A stretch of DNA of 64,000 bases from Melampsora larici-populina 98AG31 (lineage: Eukaryota > Basidiomycota > Pucciniomycetes > Pucciniales > Melampsoraceae): positions 2,468,751-2,532,750 of the forward strand of contig NW_006768768.1 of assembly GCF_000204055.1 (NCBI RefSeq), written 5' to 3'. The position numbers and the translations under genes are program-made. Shown one piece after another: positions 1 through 11,679 of this stretch (positions are counted from its first letter, which is position 1; the number at the start of each line of letters is the position of its first letter). The notes under the pieces are model-generated. The model worked only from the letters and a program-made list of their open reading frames with translations. It did no database searches and was not told where the DNA came from.

Positions 1-48
1 TTTTGGATATATTAGACTTGACTTTCATGTTTTTGTTTTCAAAAATAG

Positions 49-156
49 TATGATGATGATGATGGTACTTCTAATGAAGATCAAGAAGATCCTCTGAAAC
101 TACCTCAAATTAAAAAAACTATGAAACCATCTGATCATCCAAAAAGATTCAAATGA
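49..156 (+). CDS. Last exon of a gene entering from the left
   Basis: A T-rich tract ending in AAAAATAG at 48 is a good acceptor. The following 36 codons, read in phase 0, start with YDDDDDG and end in a basic tail (HPKRFK) before TGA at 154-156. The acidic-then-basic composition suggests a real C-terminus. The other exons lie outside the window, so product and full phase are unknown. Confidence 0.35.
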   Translation, partial: YDDDDGTSNEDQEDPLKLPQIKKTMKPSDHPKRFK

Positions 157-1336
157 AAATTCCTCAATGCTTAACATTTCATATCGTTACTTCTATTATA
201 TGATTTCATTCGAACAAGATATTCCATGATAAGAAGATATCAACTTAAAGTCAATTCTTCAAAAAAAAAATTATAAATTCTTAATCTAGATTCTTTCTAC
301 GAGTTATTAGTTATTCTCAATTTTCTACCTTCCTATCATCTCGTTTTTGATTTATACGCTTTCTTCTGATCACATCTGTATATATCCTCTATGTTGTAAA
401 GCTTTTGTAAGAAATTTATCTCAATATCAATTATTCTGCAAGTTGAACAATGTTGAAGAAGTCAAATCCTAAAACCAATTCTTCCTTCGCATTTTTTAAC
501 TTGAAAGGTTGACACTCTTTCATGGCTGGTACCCGTACGAGGCACGAGTGAGTGCATGCCAATCCCAAGTCTAGTTGCACACATAGGCGCGGAGGGCCTC
601 AACCTCTCCGGCTAATCGGATGACCGAGTAGCGGTCCTTGGCCCTGCAGACGGGTCGGGCGCCTACTCTTTTTCTGCCAAACATATCTCACAACACCAGT
701 TGCTCACAATAATCAAGATGCACAGTTGATAGATCTTATTTTGATGGAATCAAACCCTTATTGAACTTCAGAAATGCCCTGCACCTCCACCCTGGTGTGC
801 CCTGGATGGCCAGGGTTGCTGAGAGGGACTTGGGTTAACCCAAGGCCGGGCAAAGTATTGAGGTGGCCCCGTCACACTCAGGTCCGGGTCACAGCCCTAG
901 TAGTATGTAGCTGACCAATCCAGGGGTCACATGACAGAGCGGTTGAGACCTGGACTCATTTCAGAGATACATTTGACCGTTAAGGGAATGGACAGGTCCG
1001 TTTGAGCTGGGGTCAATCATTGATTCAGTGGGTGATGAGCATTACATGTGTCACCGGCAACATTTTTGCATAGCATGGCAGCATGTGGCAACACAAAGCA
1101 TTTGGACATCTGATGTTGAATCACATTATTTCTCTGTGATCCAATTATCATGTGACTTCTGGTTGCTTCCTTTTCAAGTGATCTAACATCACATTCAGGT
1201 TTGGGTTACACGGGGTCATGTGATTCAACTGAATTGTGATTTGATATCACAGAAAAAACTTGTGATGTAAACCCATGTGATGCAAGATAGCTGAAATTAA
1301 GATGCATGACACACATGTGTGTGATTTAACCCTTTA
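157..1336. other. Intergenic, repeat-derived
   Basis: No supported gene. The stretch 157-530 is AT-rich. The block 530-1020 is clearly richer in GC, with no long frame, and resembles a fragment of a dispersed repeat. From about 1080 there is scattered use of the word TGTGAT, which becomes the tandem repeat described at 1390-1525. Confidence 0.5.
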
Positions 1337-1391
1337 CATCACATGTACAAAAAGCCATGTAACCCACTCATGGCTTCTTGTACATGTGATG
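1337..1391. repeat. 23-bp inverted repeat, 9-nt spacer
   Basis: The arms 1337-1359 and 1369-1391 are reverse complements with one mismatch and could form a hairpin. The right arm merges into the TGTGATGCAATCTAA tandem repeat that follows. Confidence 0.8.
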
Positions 1392-1525
1392 CAATCTAAG
1401 ATTTCTATATGTGATGCAATCTAACACTTCAACATGTGATGTAATCTAAATTTCCAAAAGGTGATTCAATCTGAGATTTGAACATGTGATTGAACTCAAA
1501 TTTCCAAATGTGATTCAATCTAAGT
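1390..1525. repeat. Degenerate tandem repeat, about 30-bp unit
   Basis: Four to five imperfect units share the core TGTGATNNAATCTAA followed by a short T/A-rich spacer. No coding sense is apparent. Confidence 0.65.
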
Positions 1526-1539
1526 GTGGTGAAAAGTTT

Positions 1540-1872
1540 TCAATTGATGACTTTGATCAAGTATTTAGTGATGTCATAAAGTACAAGAATATATAGGGTA
1601 AGTTCCATGCTATCTGCCACCCACATAATCAAAGAGAGAGAAAAGGAAAAAACGAAAATGTGTTGCGAAAATTTGTCATGAGGAATATCCAACACATCAC
1701 AAGTGTAATTAATCTTCTTCACTATCCAGCTGGTTAGTAATAAGAAAGTATAGGCGGTCCAAGCTAACTTTCTTAAAGGCATTGGTGATTGAGGTTTATT
1801 CACAGTTTGCTTCTGGTGATCCCCACAAGTGTCACAGGTCAATTTGATGTCTTCCCTTGATATAGATTCCAT
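1540..1872 (-). CDS. Doubtful ORF with hydrophobic C-terminus
   Basis: From the first in-frame ATG at 1872 the frame encodes 110 residues. There is a Cys pair (CDTC), then two hydrophobic stretches that could cross a membrane. The frame is also open for 38 codons upstream of this ATG. No intron or homologue was recognised, and it lies in repeat-rich DNA, so it may be a relic of a mobile element rather than a gene. Confidence 0.2.
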   Translation of the reverse strand: MESISREDIKLTCDTCGDHQKQTVNKPQSPMPLRKLAWTAYTFLLLTSWIVKKINYTCDVLDIPHDKFSQHIFVFSFSLSLIMWVADSMELTLYILVLYDITKYLIKVIN

Positions 1873-2750
1873 AAAGGCCAGAATATCAGAGGTCTCATTA
1901 TCTCTACCCCTTCTCCCTTGAGATATTCTACAGGTTTTTGCTGGGTATAGAGGGATCAGCTGGGAAGATGAAATAAGGTTTGACAATTGAATTCATACCT
2001 GCTAGTGAATAACTATCCTTTGACACAGCAACTTCACCCACATTAGGGTTCATATGCTTTTCTAATTTCCATGGAAGAGTTGAAAGAATCAATATTTGGT
2101 TCTTATGATCATTTCAGATACTGAATACTCACTTTTATGATTTATAATTTCCATTGGAGGTCCCGGTTTTCTGATATATGGCTATTGAAAATTGTAAAAG
2201 TATAGAATTAACAGCTGATGTGGGTGCTAGATATGTTCATCACACTATGACTTTGAAGACTGGCCCTTTTAAGGCTGGAAAAAGATCAAATTGATTGCTG
2301 AGCCACTTTGATTTCAATATATATTACTGGGCTGAGGCTCACACAGACTATACTATCTAAGCTTAACTGATTGTGATAAATAGATAATGAGCCTATACCC
2401 GCTCAATGCTGATTGAGCAATTCTGATTTACGCTGATTAATTGAGCAATTGAGCTGTTTTTTCACAATATCATCTAACTCATACTGTATTTAAAGACACT
2501 GCTGACCCAATTATCTCCCTTTCAATCCCTTGGTTCTTTGCTTTTGAAATTTTCATTGATTGTGTTTCCTGAATCCTCTATATCCAGTATTTCTTTTTCC
2601 CATTGTTCTTCATCTGCAGGCTGAGAAAGTGTGAAGGCCTTTGTTGCTCTGAGCAACTGAAGCTTTCTGAATAGAAATTCCCTATCAATTAATAGGCCAA
2701 CAGCAAATCTTCATGAGGCTCAACTCTGCTCAGTTGCTGTGCTGCTCAAG

Positions 2751-2911
2751 GTCACTGATGGTACTGATCATCTTGAGGAAACTTCTACTGAGTGAGCTCA
2801 ACTCAGAAGTTTGACAAACTTCAGCAACTGAGTCTTTTCCAGTGTCACTGATCATAATGATCATTTTAAGTAATTTTCTACTGAGTGAGCTCAACTCAAA
2901 AGTTTGACAAA
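2751..2911. repeat. Direct repeat pair of about 69 bp
   Basis: Copies at 2751-2819 and 2844-2911 share GTCACTGAT at the start, CTACTGAGTGAGCTCAACTC in the middle and AGTTTGACAAA at the end. The surrounding 1990-3170 is otherwise free of supportable genes and rich in TGATTGAGCAATT-type words. Confidence 0.75.
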
Positions 2912-3177
2912 TGAGCGTACTGACCCAATGAACATAAACCCCTGTGATTCAGCTGGAATTTGCTGTTGATCACCATCACCCCATTCCCAAAACACTTGGA
3001 CATTAAAATACTTCTATCGCTTTCAAACATCGTTGAGAGCCAGGTCTAGTCTGCTCAATCGCTATATTAACGCAAACAACATCATTCAAAGCGCCAGGAA
3101 TAGAGCTTGACTTGATCTCACTTGCTTCAAATCCAATCCCGTCCAAACTTATAATTTCACCTGGTTCTTGGAGTTCG

Positions 3178-4015
3178 ATGTCGCTTTCTCCTTCAGATGC
3201 GCGGCAGGTCCGGGAAAAAAAAAGAAAATTGATGGAACTTGAATCACTCGACGAGGGGATGCAAGAAGCCAAAATACACGTCATGCATCACAAACCATGT
3301 ATGTAGTCTGCGCTCTGCCAATCTGGAAGCCTACGTTGACGCCCAAATCATATGTCCAACTGCAGCTCAGATACGCTTAAAAATAAAACAAACTCCCAGA
3401 AAAATTTCTTCTGAGGGCATTTCGGCTGAGGAGCTTCATTTGATGTCCAATCATTTGCAAGAATTTCAAAGACGCCTTGTGCCCTTGACTCATTTAAGTG
3501 AAAAACTCCTACATTCAGAAGATCTCAAACCTGGGGACATCCATTCGATAATTTCCAGATTCCCTCCAGTCCAATCCGATCCAGGCCAAGGCAACTCATG
3601 GGCCAAATTAAAATCCGCCTTACCGATACGGAGCAAAACAGCCTTGACATCTGGATCTATAGGAAAGCAACTTGACTTGTATTTCGTGCGCTCAAAGCCC
3701 GTTACAAAGGTGATACATTTCCAGATCTCTCATCTCACCTTAACATACAATCTGACTTGATTGATCTGACACACTTCTTGTTTGTACTCAAAGGTGGAGG
3801 ACCGAGAAGAATTCATCAAGGTATTGAAGGCGTTCATGGAAAACTACGTAGCTTTCAAGGGTTGGGTTGAGGTTGCATTGAGGTCCTCAGAAAACAAGAC
3901 TACCAACAAAGACCAAGACCACAAACGGTGTTCTAGTGACAGTGACACATCAGAAAGTGATTCATCTGAGCGGATTCACAAAATGCTTGTCCCCAATTGT
4001 AAACAAAACAATTGA
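3178..4015 (+). CDS. Unknown 228-aa protein, three exons
   Basis: Exons are 3178-3298, 3366-3709 and 3794-4015. Donors (GTATGT, GTGATA), acceptors (GCAG, AAAG) and phases (1, 0) agree, giving one continuous frame of 228 residues. The N-terminus is charged and helical (QVREKKRKLMELESLDE). The centre is basic and the C-terminal 50 residues are rich in Ser, Asp and Glu (CSSDSDTSESDSSE), a typical disordered acidic tail. No known domain was recognised. It converges on the SUN-domain gene with about 240 bp between the stops. Intron 1 is also open in one frame, so a two-exon alternative is conceivable. Confidence 0.6.
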
Positions 4016-4258
4016 AGCCTGTCCCTGGTATCCCCAGGGCTGTTGTGTACCCGCAGACTAATAAGTATTCATGTTTACATTTGCAATGATATAAAACATT
4101 CTGAATGATGGTTACAGCCTTGATGACATCTTCGCCTGATAGCACGACTCTTGGTTGAAAGATGGCTCAATGATTCCGAGCAGCCTTATAGGCGGAAAAG
4201 GATAGATTTCCGGTCGATTTTGTAGAAATATTCATCAAAGTCTTGAGCTTCATATACA

Positions 4259-5283
4259 TCAAGCTTCTTTTCCATGAACCCTGACCCGATATAGACAGGT
4301 GAATTCAGGGTTTCCATGGTTAGAAGTTATTTTCAACACAACTTTCTGATGAGCGGACTGAAAATTCGCTTCTTTCACTTCAAATGTCTGCATTGTTGAA
4401 GGGCCGGTGATGTTATAAAAACCTTGGAGAAGCAACAAATTAGCAGCATCTTCTCCATCTCCTTCGATCCCGTATAACTCGAAGTCCTTGGGCGCTGATG
4501 CGATCTCATTCTGTGCCAGTTTTGCACCAATATGCTCGATAGTAACCGCTTGAACTACGATCCGACGACGTAAGCGAATTCCAATCTGACCAACTGCTCC
4601 CGGAAATGCCCAGCATGCGCCACTGGATGCATCGCCACTTATTGCCATCTCAGGGCCGACTGGACTTCTGATTCCAAGACTATCTGTGGCGGGTTGCATG
4701 GACTTTGATGTGATATCTGAGATTATGTCGCCACCTGTGTTAAAGAATGCAAAATCGCGGCGCCAGTTTCTATCTTTCATACATTGTTTTGTGCATTCTT
4801 CGGCCATGAACTTCACTTCCTGGGAAGTTTTGATAAAGCGTGCAATGTTACCTGTAGACGAAGCTTCATCAGATTGCCATCCGTAGACCAAGCTTTATGA
4901 GACTGAGGTCCGTACCATCTTCCCAGACGGAATCATCTTCCTGGAACGTTTTCGACAGCATATCATAATTTTGTTCAACCCATCGGAGTCGACTCTCTAA
5001 GTCATGAAACCTCTTATGAATACGTTGCAGTTGCATTGAGTTTCCTATTGATGCGTCGAAGTCAGTCTTATCTGTGCGCATTACTCCTTTGTGTCAGGCC
5101 GTTTACATACTCAAAAGCACCAAAAGCGCTGCCATAATCAGTATAGTGATTTTCCGCTTCGTGAGTTGCTGTATCACCTCTCGAACGGCTAGACCCACTC
5201 GCCGCCCGAAGCTGTCTTGATTGTTCATTTGATGATTGACAAATTGGTGTTGCAGAGCGTTGGAACTTGAAAGTTGTGAGCAT
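4259..5283 (-). CDS. SUN-domain protein (Sad1/UNC-84 family)
   Basis: Exons on the minus strand are 5283-5121, 5071-4916 and 4851-4259, with phase-1 introns of 49 and 64 nt; 303 residues. Residues from about 140 to the C-terminus form a SUN domain: an FNTGGDII start, a WAFPG...GIRL strand, APKDFELYG, and the closing block NHGNPEFTCLYRVRVHG, the most conserved part of the family. Residues 60-105 form a short coiled coil (RIHKRFHDLESRLRWVEQNY). Known family role: SUN proteins sit in the inner nuclear membrane and bind KASH peptides in the perinuclear space as the LINC complex. Oddly, no transmembrane segment or signal peptide precedes the coiled coil. An in-frame stop lies five codons upstream of the ATG, so either a distal 5' exon is missing or this is a truncated or unusual member. 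Confidence 0.8.
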
Positions 5284-5466
5284 CGGGGATTCGGATTAGC
5301 TCACAGCACGGCGTATAGACACCTTCGGGATAGCCTTGTATCCGGATGACCCGGTATGCATACATATAGCGTCGCGACAACATCGGTCAAAATGTTTCAT
5401 CATGTATTGAAATGTAGTTGGGTTGATAGGTAACAAAAACTACACCACGAACCCTGTTTTATGAAT

Positions 5467-5672
5467 AGCTTGTTCATTTTCTCTCAACCTCAACATACAA
5501 AAGGTAAATCTGAGGCAATATCGAACGTGATCGATATCACCGCAATATAATTGGATTTGGATGATTTATTTAAGCTTGTTCATTTTCTCTCAACCTCAAC
5601 ATACAAAAGGTAAATCTGAGGCGATATCGAACGTGATCGATATCACCGCAATATAATTGGATTCGAATGATT
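5467..5672. repeat. 106-bp tandem duplication
   Basis: The segment from 5467 recurs from 5573 with only a few differences. It lies in the intergenic space between the divergent SUN gene and the gene at 5872. Each copy includes the small palindrome GTGATCGATATCAC. A third, partial similarity (CAACCTCAACATA) follows near 5771. Confidence 0.85.
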
Positions 5673-5871
5673 GATTTATGATATCTTTTTTCAAAGGAAT
5701 GATGGCAAGTCATTTTGAAAAGAACATGATACGCGAACGAAACGAGAATAACTTGTTCCTTTCGAACTTTCCTCAACCTCAACATATAAAGGCGGTAGGT
5801 TAAAGGCGCCAATCTTTACACTGCTCTCGCTCAAATCATTAAACACATTCACCGTCTTATTCACATTCACC

Positions 5872-6576
5872 ATGCCTCCAAAAACTGGTATTTCTATAAA
5901 GGGAAATGATCAACCCGTGGAAAAAAAACAGGGTAAGATTTATTGTTTATTTTCAACTCCTCCATTTATCAATTTATTTCATTTCTAAATCATTCTGCCT
6001 GTCACCACATCCAGCCAGCCCAGGTCCTGATGAACTGGAGGCTTATCAGGAATACATAGCTTCCAAAGAGGAATGCACCCCTGGTAAGAATTCTTTTTCA
6101 AATTCTTTCTCTATCAATTAATTTCTAATTACTTCTGCTTTTCAACACATCCAGCCAGTCCAGATCCTGAGGAACTGGAAGCCTATCAGGCTTACCTGGA
6201 TTCCCAAGTGGAAAACATACCTGGTACATTTCATTTTCATTATATGTTTGGAAATTCTATCCTGACCTTGATGCCGCCCTACCGGTGTATTCAAACAGAA
6301 AGACGGTTCTCTAGTGCCGAACCTGAGGAGGTGGAGGCGGTTATCAATTTCCTCAAGTCTGAATTGGGGCCTTCAATGATGGATATACCGGAGGCACCAT
6401 CAGAATGCGGTAGCTATGACTCTGTTACAAACCGACGTCGCCCTTTCTGCTATGCCTACCATGGCCTTTGGGAATCCGGTTACTGCAAATACTGCCAAGA
6501 CACTCCCGAGGACAGATTGATGGAGGAGGCAGAGGATGACGAAACTAATGCTCGTGAGGGATCTCAAGAACAATGA
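5872..6576 (+). CDS. Small protein with tandemly duplicated 23-aa exon
   Basis: Exons are 5872-5932, 6015-6083, 6155-6223 and 6299-6576; all introns are phase 1; 158 residues. Exons 2 and 3 are both 69 nt and encode ASPGPDELEAYQEYIASKE.. and ASPDPEELEAYQAYLDSQV.., and the flanking introns are also alike, so a 140-bp exon-plus-intron unit has been duplicated. Exon 4 begins with a weaker echo (AEPEEVEAVINFLKSE) and ends with a Cys-rich patch (CYAYHGLWESGYCKYC) and an acidic tail. No known domain was recognised. The gene at 20939 has the same all-phase-1 layout and a similar short acidic exon, so the two may be distant relatives. Confidence 0.65.
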
Positions 6577-7561
6577 CTTATTTGTTCATCTATTTGCTTT
6601 GCATCTTTGAATGTGATCGGATCACTTTTATGAGTATGATCGGATGAGATCGGATGGCATCCGAATGTGATCATAATTATGGTTCTTTGTTTTGGTTTTT
6701 TTAGTTGTTTTCTTTGAAATTTATCTCATACATTATTGTTGAGCAGATGACTTTGGCGGTTCGTGACCATTCTGTTGCTCCAGTCTTTTTTTGAAAATTA
6801 CGGATTAACTTTAATTGAAAGCCAATCGAAATGATTGCAGATCACATTTACAAGCAAAAATTTATGATCGAATTAGACGTTAAATCAACATGACAAAATC
6901 AAACGTGAAGGTTAGGGCAGTAAAGCTATGCAGACTTCTGCAATGTTTGTATTGGGGGTCTTACCTTCATGATTGAAGTTGCAATTTCCTACCTGATTAC
7001 ATTACTGAGTCTATCTTTGTTTGATACTCTTTGCCTATCAAATGGAAAGGCTGTTAAGAATACTCATTTAAATGTGCAAAACTCCCACCTCAATACAAAA
7101 CTCAGCAAGCACGCACGAGCACCTTTATACACCCACAAACGGATTATAGAAGATATCACAACCTCTTGTGGTCGTTTGGGAAAAAGGTGCGAGCCGCTTC
7201 ACTATCCAAACACAATAAAAGTGAGGAGACTGGCACACCTAAGATGTCATGATGTATATTTTTTGTTACGACCTAGAGTGATGCCTTAATCTTATTTTAT
7301 TTCACAGTACATCCCTCGCGTTTCACAGAATATCATGCAACAGTTCACCTGGTGCTTAGAACTCTGACGTCTACATGTGCCTCTTTAATTTGGAAGCATG
7401 CTTACACAGCGCACATGCAACAGTAGTCATACCATAGTAGGCTATCAACCCAGGGTGCCGAAATGGGCAGCAGCTGAAAATATAGCTCTGAAATTTCCCG
7501 AGTGACGAGGGCCAACAAAAACAACAAGAAGTGCAAATAAAATACGTATCTGAACTATGGT
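6577..7561. other. Intergenic; one weak ORF
   Basis: The part 6600-6680 has repeated GATCGGAT words. An ATG frame at 6969-7289 (106 codons) starts with a hydrophobic run (VAISYLITLLSLSLFDTLCLS) that looks like a signal peptide, but the rest has no recognisable features and no introns. It is noted only as a doubtful secreted-protein candidate. Confidence 0.3.
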
Positions 7562-10500
7562 TCAGGAGTATGATTTGGACTGTACCTTGTAGTTTCTTGC
7601 CTTGGGAATGGGAATTTCTGTCATATTCCGTGAGATATGATAGTCCGAGAAATCGAGGAAGACAGCCTTGGCTAGGTGGTATCGATTCAATTCTTGAGGT
7701 ACCCATTTTTCTGTTGATTGGATGACAGCTTTCAAAAAGCCAACTATATATGATTGGGTCCTCTTCCATATTGGCTCCGAGATCGTTTCATTGCGCTGAG
7801 ATAAGTGGCTGGTCACCAATAGAAAGTTTACGGCCCGTAGAGGAGTATATGCTCGTATGTCGGTGGGATATATCATTAATCCCTTGACGCCAGAAGATAG
7901 AAAGGCCACAAGGGCTGGTAGGTTACAATATTCGACTTTGATTTGATTAAAAGCGTTCTTCAGCTGTTCCTTGTTCGAAGTCAGGGAATTGATAGTTTCG
8001 GAAGAAGTACTCCTCTTGATTAGTTCTTCGGTTGCTGCAATGTCGGCCTTGAGAGATGTAGTTGCCCATATACTAGCAAATGTCTCCACCATCGTGTAGA
8101 TTGTTGCAATCAGCTTGTCGAGATCTTCAATGCACCCATCAGCTGATTCAGCTCGTTTCGCTCCGATATTTGCCCAACGAAAGGATGAAAGGGTCTTGTA
8201 GTGGTGCCAGCACGAATAAGCACTACGAGCTCCTGCAGATAGAGGCGAAATGTCGGGAAGTTCGGGAGAGTAACGCGGCTGCTCGGCATCAGATCCAATC
8301 AATACAAGTGACGCCAAGACGTAGTGCATTCCACGTTCAATTAAAGTGGCACTAGGCATATGAAACATTTTAAGTGTGTTCCAAAGATAACGCTCATGTG
8401 TGGGGAGTGAATCTGGAGGGTCGGAATTGCCAATGGCTTCGAAATCGAATATCTTGGGCTCGAACCAAAGGGTTTCCAGACCAGGAGTGAAAAGTGCCCG
8501 ATCTAAAGTATGATAAAGGTTGTCAGTATGATAGATTTGAGGAGTGCAGTGAAGTACACCAACTCTCTGGTCTTTCGCACCACGGTCGGATGCTGGGTTG
8601 TCCCGAGGTGCTGAACGTAACAGGCTGGGACAGTGCTTCGCCGGGGTCAAAGTTGGTAGTTGACCCTCGTATCAAACTCTCCAATAAAACCTGTGTGGCC
8701 TTATGGATCTCCAAGAGTTCAGCTGACTGCATGTTGTTCTTTTCGACGGATATACTTTGGTATATGTCGATTTTGTGTACCCACAGAGAACCTTTGGCAA
8801 GCGGTCGCGGTTGAGAACAGGTCCTGGAATGGTGGGATGAGATATCGACCACAGAAACTGATGGGAAGGGGTTGGGTGATGATGGCAAGCTGCCGCGGGG
8901 GGTGATAGTTGAGATGGTAACGTTTGATTGACCAGTTGCATCCGATTTTTTTTTATTTTGGTCACCGCTCATGGTACCATGACTGGGATTTCACAATGGC
9001 GTAAGTTTCAGCACCATTGGATAGAGTCTACTCTCTTCACTCACATTGGCGACAGTCCATCACCGTTTGATACATCATTGTGACCTGGTTCGAGTGTTTG
9101 CCCAGTGGGAGACATGGACTTTCTATTCGCATCATTCACGCCGGGTAACAACCCGGATGGGGTCAACCGATCTAAAAGAACGATACATGTGAGCTAGATG
9201 AGCGTTATCCTTCACAGGAGCAAGAAAACCTTAGCATCACCTGATGCTATTGACCGAGTCGCATCGGAATGTTTCCTTGGAAGTTGAGGAGAGGGGTTGG
9301 ATGATGCTGGTAAGCTTTCGCGGGGGGATCTGGACCGAGCGGTCACGTACGAATGATCAGGTGTTGAGGGTAATTCTGGAAGTTTTGTCTTCTGAGCACC
9401 GCTCACCGCACCATGCCTGGGATTTCAAGATGATGTGAGTTTAAGCATCGTATGATCTGGGCTACTTTTTAGACTGACATTTGCAACTTTCCATCGCTGT
9501 TTGATACACCATTGTGACCTTCTGCGAGTGTTTGGTCAGTGAGAGCCTCGTCCACGTCTTGGAGCGGATTATTTGTGGTAGACGGACCTGAAAGAAGTTG
9601 TGAGGTAAGCAATCACTATGAATCGATGAAGCAAGGAAACCTCACCATCAAGAGATTCCAGTGAATTAGCCATGTCGTGATTTTTGTTTGGTTGTTTTGG
9701 TCCTTCAATCGAGATTTGTTGTCTAGGAGTGTTGAGTTGGCACTCGGGTCTGGATCCGGAGTTGAGTATGGTGAGAGCTGACGTTTCTTTCGGCCCGGTA
9801 TTGTTAGTTTCTGGCGTTGGATATCGTGGTCCTTCAATCAACAGCTGCTGTCTGTGAAGTCGCGAAGCTGCGTGGTGCGGCGAATGGGGCCCTTCTGAAT
9901 TGGACATCAGAGAACCTGGTGTTCTTCCCGAACCCGAATTGCTGTCACGTATGGAGGCGGATGGTACCTTGACGTGAGGAATCATTACTCCGACCAACCT
10001 TTCACTGGAGGCATTCGATGAAGTGGAATTTTGTTGGAAGTCTTCAATATCGAGAGAGGGACGTGGTTTAATACGTGGTTTCATAGAATGTCGGATTGGC
10101 CCGTACAAGCCAGGGTGATAGGTTCTGTTTGCCAAAGCTGTTGGAGATGGTTCACGGCCGATCAATCTTGACCTAGCGGCTTTCGATAATCGTAGGATTC
10201 GTCGGCCGTTTACGTTGACAGGGGAAGGAGATTCATTTCGAGGATGGGGGCTCGGAGATGATTGATTCTCGACCAATGTGGCCGTAGAATTTGCTGGCGA
10301 TTGGAGGATGGAGTTGTGCGAAGAAACCTTTTCTGATTGAAGTGACGCGTCAAGTTCTTGACGATGTTCTGCGGTTGCAGCATGAGAGTTTGCGGCAGAA
10401 GAGTTATCAGGCGAGTCTGGAGTATGTTCTGCGGTTGTGGGAAGAGAAGTCGAGGCAGGCGCGTCGTCTGGCTGAAGTAACACTTCAGAAAGCTTATCGC

Positions 10501-11456
10501 GCAAGGTTGCGAACTTCCCTAAAATCGCCTCCTCGCATGCTTCGTCCCAGCCGGCATACTCGCGTGCGTCCAGAATCCACTCTACGATGCCTAGAGTGCC
10601 AAATGGTCCACGGCGCAAGTCGCCTCGCATCAATACATCAGCACCCATCATGTTGAGGAATTCACTGTCGATATTTTCCCAGAGTTCGCCTTGGCTGTAA
10701 TCAGTGGCGGGCGGGAATTGACAAGGAAATCTTATCTTCGACGCTATAAAATCAGAAGGTGAACCAATGGAAATGGACGAAGGGAGAGCGTCAAGTCGCT
10801 GGATCTCCTCAATCACGGCAGCCATTTCCGGTGACATCTTGCGCAAACGTACTCGGGGAGTGTTCGGTTCTGGCGTTCTGAAGTTTCGACGGGCAGGCTG
10901 TGGTTGCAAAGGTGTATCCACCTTGGCATGTTTTCGCTTGAGGGGGCGAATTGAGGATTGAGAATTGTAGTTTGAACCGTCTTCAGCAACGTCGACGTGT
11001 CTTTTGTTGGGCGCAGACAGACGTGCAGATCGGCGGGGCTTTGGCGCACTGTGATGGTCATTGTCAGGCATCCTCCGCTTCCCGTTGTCGTTGACAGACT
11101 CGTCCCGAGGGGAGTCCATTGGGGGTTCCTGAGCTTTGATGGGTTCTGGGTCTTCGTTGGTCCAGGGAGATGTGTCTACATTTGGGGCAAAGAGATCTTT
11201 GGGTGTTAAGAGACCTTTTCGAATGCCTATGTGTACAGACAGAGTTATAATCAAAAATTCTAGGATAAACATGAAGGGAAAATAAGCAACTGAACATACT
11301 CTTCATGTCCATTTCAACGACCTTCCAAACGGCTACCAAGGCGGAATGTAGGTGATATGTCATATCTGTACCACGCAACCATTCTTCCGTGAATTCCGAA
11401 ATCAGATCCAGCTCGTATAAGTACGATCGAATTCTGTTAGGTTGGTCTTCTTGCAT
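7562..11456 (-). CDS. Large unknown protein, family A (1169 aa, seven exons)
   Basis: Exons on the minus strand are 11456-11300, 11226-9646, 9587-9479, 9416-9241, 9171-9045, 8982-8564 and 8502-7562; every junction keeps phase. The gene at 28631-30818 is a shorter paralogue with the same order: a short first exon (PNRIRSYLYELDLISEF), a disordered Ser/Pro/Arg-rich middle, and a conserved helical C-terminal region of about 400 residues (PTHERYLWNTLKMFH, LPALVAFLSSGVKGLMIYP, EPIWKRTQSYI, LNRYHLAKAVFLDFSDY). Repeated RRSARL-type basic patches in the middle could be nuclear signals. Exons 3+4 and 5+6 are tandem duplicates (see 8830-9587), absent from the paralogue. No catalytic motif or known domain was recognised. 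Confidence 0.75.
8830..9587 (-). repeat. Two-exon tandem duplication inside the family A gene
   Basis: Exon 9587-9479 (..QTLAEGHNGVSNSDG) pairs with exon 9171-9045 (..QTLEPGHNDVSNGDG). Exon 9416-9241 (HGAVSGAQ..SPRESLPASSNPSPQ) pairs with the start of exon 8982-8564 (HGTMSGDQ..TPRGSLPSSPNPFPS). The introns between them are also similar (a shared GAAATCCCAG acceptor and a CATTGTGA word), so the unit copied was exon-intron-exon-intron. Confidence 0.7.
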
Positions 11457-11679
11457 CGTTGTCAGTCTGGTGATGTGGTGAGATACTTTTAAAGTTCTGC
11501 GTGATCCGTAGTTTGTTGAGAAGAAAAGGTCATTGTTTGCAGGCGTTGCTGAGGAAGTTGGTTAAGATTCGACGAAATTTTTTGATCGTCAGTCATCGAT
11601 GGAGAAAGTAATGAGTGGAAAGCAGAAGGGATCACATATCACTCACGGATGCAGAGGAGTTATGTATAGAAGCTAGTGA

